From Clonostachys chloroleuca (lineage: Eukaryota > Ascomycota > Sordariomycetes > Hypocreales > Bionectriaceae), in NCBI GenBank assembly GCA_037952775.1, contig JBANAY010000003.1:18042001-18106000 (forward strand): a DNA stretch of 64,000 bases, read 5' to 3'. Positions 57,701 through 64,000 of the stretch are shown piece by piece. Each line of letters opens with the position of its first letter. The stretch's first letter is position 1. Under the pieces are notes generated by a model. It had not been told where the DNA came from. It saw only the letters and a program-made list of their open reading frames with translations, and made no database searches. A program made the position numbers and the translations under genes.

Positions 57701-58293
57701 TCGGAAAGCGATGGGCGAGGCCCGGTCCTGCGGGGTTTGGGGGAGCTCAATAGATCTGCAGCTTCGACGGGAGATTCTGAGGACAATGGATCACAGGCGA
57801 GTGAACCATCGATTTGGGAAGGAGATATTTGGTCAGACTTGGCCGAGGGATCTGGGATAGACGGGGTATCAACCCCGGAGGTATGGGACTCCCGCTGGCT
57901 TTGAACGGGATATGTTGGCGATATCGCCTCACTAGCGGCGCTCGTTCGGCGCGAAGAGGAAATATTAGGTTTGCCTAACATCGAATGCCGATTCGTGCTG
58001 GGGGCAGACAATTGCTCGCGTGAGACTGAATTTCTCAATCCTAGGCCACGACTCCCAGGTCCAATGCTGGAGCGAAGCTGGTCCCTGGACACCGATGTTC
58101 TTAGGGAGGGCCCTCTTGGCTCTGATGCTACGGGGGCTTTGGCAGCAAGATTATCTCTTGATCGGGAGGCACGTATCGTCAAATTCGGGCGGGGTATCGT
58201 GGATGTCGGTTCGGGGATGCTTGACTGTGTGCGAGGCACTGGCAGCCGCGAGGGCCGCGGAATCCCGCTGGGTCGACTCTGAGTATCTTCCAT
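54735..58293 (-). CDS. Leucine-rich-repeat protein with long disordered N-terminus (1161 aa)
   Basis: Model: complement(join(54735..56405,56479..58293)). The 73-nt intron (GTGAGT...CATAG) lies inside an LRR, and splicing gives LASLNL-SSNRLTND, restoring the repeat. The start is the ATG at 58293 (MEDTQSRPSGIPRPSRLPVP); codons upstream are leader. Residues 1-440 are Ser/Arg/Pro-rich, with SGIPRPSRLPVP-like basic SxIP-type patches and a pentapeptide tandem (AGSRAGSRAGSRPGSRAG, about 293-310). LRRs begin at about 520 (LNIAALGLKEFP) and run in two blocks (to about 800, then about 930-1130), separated by a linker with acidic SDWEEDF. Repeats follow LxxLxLxxNxLxxLP. The resemblance is to LRRC40-like and LAP-type proteins. 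SxIP-like and basic N-terminus could bind microtubule +TIP proteins; that is inference. Confidence 0.87.
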
Positions 58294-59565
58294 GGCAATA
58301 GTAGTCCCGCAGCAGATGGTCAAGGAAAGGCACGAGCTCGGTTTGCCTGGCGGAGTGAAGTATGTCGAGAGCTGTGAGGTGATCAAAGCGCGGCAGGGGA
58401 GCGTGCGACACCAAGAAGGGCGGGAGCTAGCACACCACCAAACAATGCTAAGTAAACAAAAAAATCATGGAGGCACGGCAACGTCGCTAGCCGATGATGT
58501 AACCGACCCACGCGCAACGTCCGAAAAACGATCACCGACCACGGCAGAATTCAATGCGAACAAGTTCTGGTAGTCTTGAATGCGGTTTGGTTCTCCAAAC
58601 GAACCCTCTCTGACAAGGAACGGGGGTTAAAAGAGTTGAGAGTTTGTGGACCGACCAGGAACCTGGAATAATTTCGTACCTAATGAGCGATCGGCCTGGG
58701 CTGCTACAGCCAGGCCTCGCTCAGGGAGTCAGAGCGACCTGAACCCCTTGAACTAGCGCCCCGCTTTCATCTACGGTAGAGAGATAGACCTACCGCTAAT
58801 GCTCCACCGCTACCTTCCGGCGCATTCGGGAGCAGGGAAGAGACGGAACTGCCCATGGCTAGCTCCTACCACGTCCCTCCTGTTCCCAATGCCAGCAGCT
58901 GTCTTCCAGGGATCACAAATGTGTCACCGCGACTAATCAACATATCCGGCAACTGATACTAATTAAATACCCTGCCTGCCTAGACTGTCAATCGATGGGG
59001 GATAGGGGATTTTCGCCCGTTGTGGTGGAAGGTTTCTTGCTCGATTACCAAATAGTTCATGGGTCGCTTCCTTGATATAAGTACCTCTGAGATAATATAA
59101 CGGATATTGTAATTTTATTTCATTTGATAACCGAATTTCTCTATTTATTGTAGAAAGTGGTTTGTTTATTACCAACTCTTCCATCAGGTGTCTCATTTCT
59201 CCCGTCACCCATAGGCAACACACCTGTCACCTTGATTGCAAACTGCCATTGGCTGCTGCGTGAACACAACGTTGCTTATCTGCTCAAGTAATGGTGGAGG
59301 GAGCTGCCTACCTAGGATGAACTGTAAAGCAATGGCACTCTTTCTAACGCTGTTCACGAAGGGGAATTTTCTCCCCTGCCCTCCACTTGTTGAACTTTCA
59401 TGAGCCCATAAGCTCCGACCACGCATAACAAGGCTCGGAAAGTGTCAATATAGGGAATATGTAAGCTAGATCGGGTATATAACTTTTGAAAAACTGTGCG
59501 CTGAAAAGTGCGTGGGGAGGTTCTATAAGCTACATATGATACATCGTTTAGCATTTCCTGGGCGA
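58294..59565. other. Intergenic between LRR gene leader and SAM50 3' end
   Basis: Promoter and leader of the LRR gene (58294-58700), then a stretch with no gene, including repeat copy B and an A/T-rich patch at about 59080-59180. Confidence 0.6.
59089..59212 (+). repeat. Degenerate dispersed repeat, copy B
   Basis: Matches 4801-4912 in the same orientation: GATAAT...GATATTGTAATTTTATTTC, TTCTCTATTTATT, then AGGTGTCTCATTTCTCCCGTCACCCA. It carries a longer spacer before the shared 15-mer. Other copies were not seen in the window. Confidence 0.45.
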
Positions 59566-61287
59566 TCATAGGAAGTTGATGCCCACGCCCAGTTGGAATC
59601 CCTTCGTTCCCACTTCCCCTCTCCTCAATGCCAGAGGTAGGCTGAAATTCAGTTCAAACCGGGCAACTGGGTGAGCATAAACCAGGCCGACGCCTGTGGC
59701 CATGCTTGGCAGACCATTCACCAAATCACCCAAGGCACCGAAAAGTCCATTTCGTAGCGCCGTCCCATCCAATGCAGTTCCGTTACCCTGGCCTTTTGTG
59801 GTGTTCTTCAATGCCACCAGCCGACCCCCGTTTGCGAATACTTGCAGTCGAAGTCCTGATTCAGGCCCCTTGTATGGCAAAGGAAGAAGCAGATTGACAC
59901 TCCCTGCAGCAAATACGTCACCTCCTACGGAATCCTGACCATCATGAGGACCCAAACCACCGAGCTTGAAGCCCCGGACATCGTTGGGGCCGCCCAGCTG
60001 GAACCGATCGTTGATACGACTGGGAAGTATTTTTCCAGACTCAAAACCAAGAGGCAGGGGACAGAGAACGCCCATCCTCAAACCTCCCCCAATCGAGACA
60101 CCTGAACGTCCTGCAATACCAGGTAAAGGAATCGGTACTGCGCCCCCCAACTCAATATCACCCTTGGAGAATGCTACATCTCCGCCAAGGGGCCAATACC
60201 AGCAAATTCCAATCCTGATCGAATCACGTATCCACTCTGCGGGAGCTGTGGGTTGTCTCGCCTCTCTCTATAGAATGTATGCTTGATGGCACTTTTAATG
60301 GTATCGCCGGCATCCGCCCGAATGGTAGGACTGGCCCCGGCGCCGAGGCCAGTAACTTGTCGCCAAGCACCGTTATACTCCACCGAATGCGTGTCGCGGT
60401 TCGAGTCCAGCCATGAGAATCGCAAGCTGGATCCCTTCATCACTTCCTCGTGAGACGCCCACGGTTTCTCGGCTGCCGATGAGAGCGCCTCCAAGGATAT
60501 CCTCATATCCGGGTTGCTCAATACCGGAGCGCTGAGGTTCGCACTGTAGGCTGATCTTGTTCTGGTGCCTGCCTTGGCATTCAGAGAAAGCGTTTCCGCG
60601 CCACCAAAGATATTTCTCCACAGCAAGGAGCCATAAGCTGAGCCCTCGCCATTTCCAACATCGGTTCCCGTCTGAAGCTTGAATCGGGAGAGCTCGCGGA
60701 GTTTGATATCAACATCGACATCGGTCGGGGTAGTGGATGGGTCAGTCTGTTGCGAGGATGCTAGGAAGATTTCGGGGTTTGGTTGAAATATTTCTGTAAT
60801 TGTTAGCGTTGGGCTAAATCCAGGATCTTGCAGCAACATACGCAAACCACTGAGCTTTGCACTTGCTATCTGTAGTCCTGCAACCACCTCTCCCAAAGTA
60901 GAGGGTGACTCGGGGTCCTTAGAGACCAACGGTGCTAGGACGGGGTCGAGGAAACTTCGTCTGGTGTTTGTGGCGCCATGTACTCGGAGCTCGTTGATCG
61001 TCATGGGTATGGAGACCTGATCTACCATCTAAAAACTACTTAGCAGGCTGGCATGGGAGCATTCTACTACAAGCGGCCTACCAATTGAGCAACGCGGCGC
61101 TCCGTTGCCGCATCTTGGGCATACTTGAACTCGGGTTGGGACAAAGCCTCTTGATGGAGTGAGCCTGCGTCGGCATTGAGCTTGTCAAAAGGGTCAAGGC
61201 CCTATGATTGTTAAAATTTGATGTTAATATCGTCCGCCAAATATCCCAGTTGCTCACCTGACCTCCCGGCCCAAAGTTCGCGGCCAT
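59566..61287 (-). CDS. SAM50: SAM50 / TOB55, mitochondrial outer-membrane beta-barrel insertase (one apparent frameshift)
   Basis: Exons: 61287-61258 (MAANFGPGGQ), 61201-61082 (GLDPFDKLNADAGS...ERRVAQL), 61028-59566. Introns are 56 and 53 nt, phase 0. The N-terminal POTRA-like part contains INELRVHGATNTRRSFLDPV, a typical fungal Sam50 block. The C-terminal Omp85 barrel has RINDRFQLGGPNDVRGF, carrying the VRGF form of the conserved loop-6 motif, and ends in a hydrophobic beta strand (GFQLGVGINFL) as barrels do. It folds and inserts beta-barrel precursors as the core of the SAM complex. About 537 aa if restored. The frame shifts at the CC pair 60185-60186 (GPL-GGDVAFSK needs one more base). Because the gene is essential in yeast and Neurospora, a sequencing deletion is the best explanation. 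Divergent from UBC6, 467 bp apart. Confidence 0.9.
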
Positions 61288-61754
61288 CTCGCGGATATGT
61301 GCTCGTGTTTTCAGCCAGGAATGGTCTGATGAAGATAAGCCGGTAGCATCAATTGGTAAAGCGGTTCAGACGCATGTGCGTTAGGTTCTACCGCTCAAGC
61401 TGAATGGGGCTTGAGCTACCCCACATCTCCATGTAAGCGCCTCAGGCACACAGCCACAAGCCACATCGCAGGTCCGCTCTGTCCTTTCGCACCGTCATTC
61501 GGGCATCGCTGGTACATCACAAAGAATTGCAACCATCCTTTGTCCAGTTCCAGCCAACTTTAATTGTTTTCACCACCTCTCTTTCGCATCGCCTTTCCTA
61601 CCATCTGCATAAACACTTTGATTTACTCCATCAGCGCAGAAGACGTTCGACTTACCATCAGAATTACGCCTAAGTAACGACAGTACTCACGCGACAACCC
61701 TCCCCGGCCTCGTCATCCTCGCTCGACCAACCCTCTTGGTTAATATCTCAAAGC
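61288..61754. promoter_or_regulatory. Divergent promoter of SAM50 and UBC6
   Basis: 467 bp shared by two divergent housekeeping genes. It holds the structured element 61342-61420 near the SAM50 side and a pyrimidine/CA-rich leader before UBC6. Confidence 0.6.
61342..61420. ncRNA. Candidate structured element: three-way junction, tRNA-like boxes
   Basis: Stem GGTAGC/GCTACC (61342-61347 with 61415-61420) encloses two hairpins. One is AGCGGT/ACCGCT (61360-61365 with 61390-61395), with inner ACGC/GCGT (70-73 with 78-81). The other is CAAGC/GCTTG (61396-61400 with 61409-61413). On the + strand TAGCATCAATTGGTA resembles a pol III A box with one extra base, and GGTTCTACC a weak B box. It does not fold as a proper tRNA: there is no T arm of normal form and no clear anticodon arm. 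Options: tRNA relic, regulatory structure in the SAM50 leader (minus strand), or chance. Confidence 0.3.
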
Positions 61755-62613
61755 ATGGCCAGCCAAACAGCCGTCAAACGAGTAAAGCCATCCTGTTTTA
61801 TCGATATTTAAGTCTCTGAACTAACATTCTTCCGCAGTTAAATCGGGAATACCTGACGATCCAGGCGAACCCACCTCCTTACATCACTGCCCACCCCTCT
61901 CAATCAAACATTCTTGAGTAAGAGTTCCATCCCACTTCCCCTCATGCTTCGCTAACGAATGACTTGAAAAGGTGGCATTACGTCCTCACTGGCCCCGAGA
62001 ACACTCCTTACCATAATGGCCAGTACTGGGGAACCCTCGTCTTCCCCCTAACTACCCGTTTGCGCCGCCTGCGATCCGCATGAAGACCCCATCAGGCCGT
62101 TTCCAGCCTTCAACACGACTATGTCTATCCATCTCAGATTTCCATCCCAGATCGTTTAACCCCGCCTGGGAAGTGTCGACTATTCTAAACGCTCTTCTCT
62201 CCTTCATGACGGGTGACGACATCACTACTGGCTCCATCAACGCCAGCCGGGCTGAACGAGAACATCTTGCATTCCGATCGCGATGGTGGAACTCGACTAG
62301 CGATGACGGTAAACAGTTCAGATCCGAGTGGCCCGAACTTGACGTTGAGAATCGAGAGTGGATGAAGCAGAACAACGTTGACCCGGCTACCGGTTATCGG
62401 ATAGGAGGCGAAAAGGAATCATCATGCGGGCCACAGTTGAGTGTCAACGGATCAAGCGGAAACCAAACACAGGCAGTGGTTGATGCCGTGGTTCAGCAGC
62501 GTGACGCAGGAAGGGGGTGGGTGTATCGACACAAGCTGCTGATAGCCGGCGGCGTCATCTTCATCTATGTTCTTATCGCACGCCTATTGAGTGGCGAGGC
62601 CGGCTTCTCATAA
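61755..62613 (+). CDS. UBC6: UBC6-type tail-anchored ubiquitin-conjugating enzyme E2 (one apparent frameshift)
   Basis: Model: join(61755..61781,61838..61917,61972..62613); introns of 56 and 54 nt. Protein about 249 aa: MASQTAVKR-LNREYLTIQ ..., E2 fold with WHYVLTGPENTPYHNGQYWG, then the active-site region GRFQPSTRLCLSISDFHP. The catalytic Cys falls at residue 87, the same number as in yeast Ubc6, and the segment lacks the HPN motif, as Ubc6 enzymes do. A polar linker is followed by a C-terminal membrane anchor (LLIAGGVIFIYVLIARLL). Ubc6 works at the ER membrane with Doa10 in ER-associated degradation; this is family knowledge. The frame breaks at the C5 run 62044-62048: FPPNYPF needs a sixth C. 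Probably a sequencing deletion. Confidence 0.92.
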
Positions 62614-64000
62614 AAGAAGGCTCGTTGACGATCACTTGCTAGAGCAGATCGCAGTTTTCCGCAAACCACTCCCGTAACCAGCGCAATAATATCTTTCAAG
62701 TAAGTTGGTTCAGCGTGGGTCTTGCATAAGGATAAACAGAACAGCAAATCATCCGCCAAGAGGAGGTATTTCATGATGGGGACAGTTCGATTGTGACGGG
62801 ATATGGAATAAGATATGTGCAACGTCGGGAGTCTCGCGAGGTTATTGTTATTACTATTGATTTTCACTTTTCTCATAGAGAGAGGAATTGGGCGAGCAAT
62901 CAGAAAGGCAACGGTTGGTGGCTAGTTAGTGTTCTATATTGGTACTATAATTATGGCCTCCGAATGAGATGAGTTTACAGCGTCACATTGAACCTGTTTT
63001 CTTTTTGAATTAATACCTGAGACATCAATCTGAAGACGGCCGGAGTCCTCCATCCACCAACGACCTGGGATAGCATTGCCCAATCCAAATATAATTGCAG
63101 GTGGGCCTGATTTATCAGCGACCTTACCCTCAGTTCGTTCTGCTGCGACTCTAAGCTGGCAGGGAACTTCCGGCACTGGATCCTCGTTGCGGGGGATAGT
63201 GGCACCAGCTCGCTAGTGAGGTACCTTCCTAGTCCCCAGTGACTATGAATGTTAAAGATTTCACACTGGGCGTAGGTTCTGTTCTGAATACCAAGGAAAC
63301 CTTGATAAGCCTGGGTGCCTACCTAACGTTATCAATAATGACAAGTGAGGGGGCAACTCAGATTTGATTCCTCCATCCGCTTTGGTCATTACGCGGCCAT
63401 GGTGCTGCGATGGGCTGGCTTTCAAGACATTGCAGTGGAAGTCACTCACCAACAGCTGTGATCCCTGAAGGTTGCCGCTTCCGTGGTGAGAGTTTGTGCC
63501 TGCTCTAAAACGTTTGGTTGTGAGCGATGTGGATCCTATTCATGCTTGGGGATGAATAGATAGTAGGTCAAGTACTTACCTAAACAACAAGCAACACATT
63601 GATCAACCAGTTGCACTCATTGATGCGCCGGTAATTGCCCGCTGCGCTCAGATGCACCTGGCCGTCGTGCCGGTCAATTGAGGTGGTGCTATTTCCAGAC
63701 TGGCGCTAACCTGGCGATGATCCCCAAGGGCTGTAAGCTGTTAGTGCTAATAAGGTACCGGGGCACTAGGATTAGAGGGGGAAGGGAAAAAAAGTGATGC
63801 TGCAAATCAGTGCGTCACAAATTTCAGACCCTCCGCAGTGATTTACTCCCGCCATGTGCCTCTGCATCACGCACACCAGTCCGCTGGTGTAGCACAAGCA
63901 AACGGAAACAAAACGAAGAGTGCATGCGTGGGGGATCAGGCTTTTCTGTTGGATTCTCAGACTCCCCTTCCTTTCTTTTCTTTTTCTGACACTCCTTTCC
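62614..64000. other. 3' flank of UBC6 and unassigned sequence to window end
   Basis: No gene I can support. A minus-strand frame at 62937-63212 follows a CACTAG acceptor-like site and encodes a plausible 90-residue stretch (KSGPPAIIFGLGNAIPGRWW inside), but no upstream exon joins it convincingly. The last bases (63940-64000) are CT-rich and could be a leader of a plus-strand gene beyond the window. Confidence 0.45.

Noticed and set aside
61045..61092. tRNA-like GGAGC...GCTCC with TTGCTCAATTGGTAGG on the minus strand
   Set aside because: It overlaps SAM50 exon 2 (ERRVAQL) and its donor, is only about 48 bases, and has no T arm. Coincidence.
62937..63212. Possible last exon on the minus strand
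   Set aside because: Translation looks moderately protein-like and follows an acceptor-like CACTAG, but candidate upstream exons near 63440-63720 hit stops. Not enough to call a gene.
1..64000. CRISPR arrays, rRNA genes, intact transposons
   Set aside because: Looked for regular spaced repeats, rRNA-like blocks, and transposase, integrase or reverse transcriptase motifs; none seen.

Overview
The window is nuclear DNA of a filamentous ascomycete (Pezizomycotina), most likely a Sordariomycete. Introns are short (mostly 47-110 nt) with GT-AG ends and CTRAC-like branch sites. Genes lie on both strands, leaders are CT-rich, and several intergenic stretches exceed 3 kb. Families present include a PDR-type ABC transporter, a VWA/Vint protein, a SesB-NACHT-ankyrin NLR, SAM50 and UBC6. 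The species cannot be named from sequence reading alone.

Layout. 0-11 kb: the 3' part of a hotdog thioesterase, a small membrane protein, a fatty-acid-hydroxylase/sterol-desaturase protein, a low-complexity DUF8035-like protein, a secreted protein and a DUF2293 protein. 11-31 kb: two large genes, a full-length PDR transporter (1525 aa) and a 1110-aa disordered protein, each preceded by 4.7-6.7 kb without a supportable gene. 31-35 kb: intron-containing tRNA-Tyr(GTA), a GNAT acetyltransferase, and a 34-residue cysteine-rich microprotein with the leader of a well expressed gene. 38-50 kb: an accessory-looking block of VWA-Vwaint-Vint, a decayed NLR and a large SLIP-GC-like GTPase. 50-63 kb: housekeeping genes, namely a coiled-coil protein, a two-TM protein, an LRR protein, SAM50 and UBC6; the last two are divergent.

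The accessory block is the most interesting part. A SesB-NACHT-ANK receptor and a dynamin-like GTPase are divergently transcribed from one 0.8-kb interval, and a VWA-Vint protein converges on the receptor. All three are broken. The GTPase is interrupted by one in-frame TAG, followed by a coherent 98-codon acidic tail. That pattern fits a nonsense allele, or a stop corrected by the A-to-I mRNA editing known in Sordariomycete sexual tissue. The NLR has two in-frame stops and four frameshifts.

Caution on quality. Every frameshift found (Vint, NLR x4, SAM50, UBC6) is explained by one missing base. SAM50 and UBC6 are conserved housekeeping genes, so at least those two are probably assembly errors. 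The Vint and NLR frameshifts should not be taken as real decay without read support. The in-frame stops are substitutions and are not explained this way.
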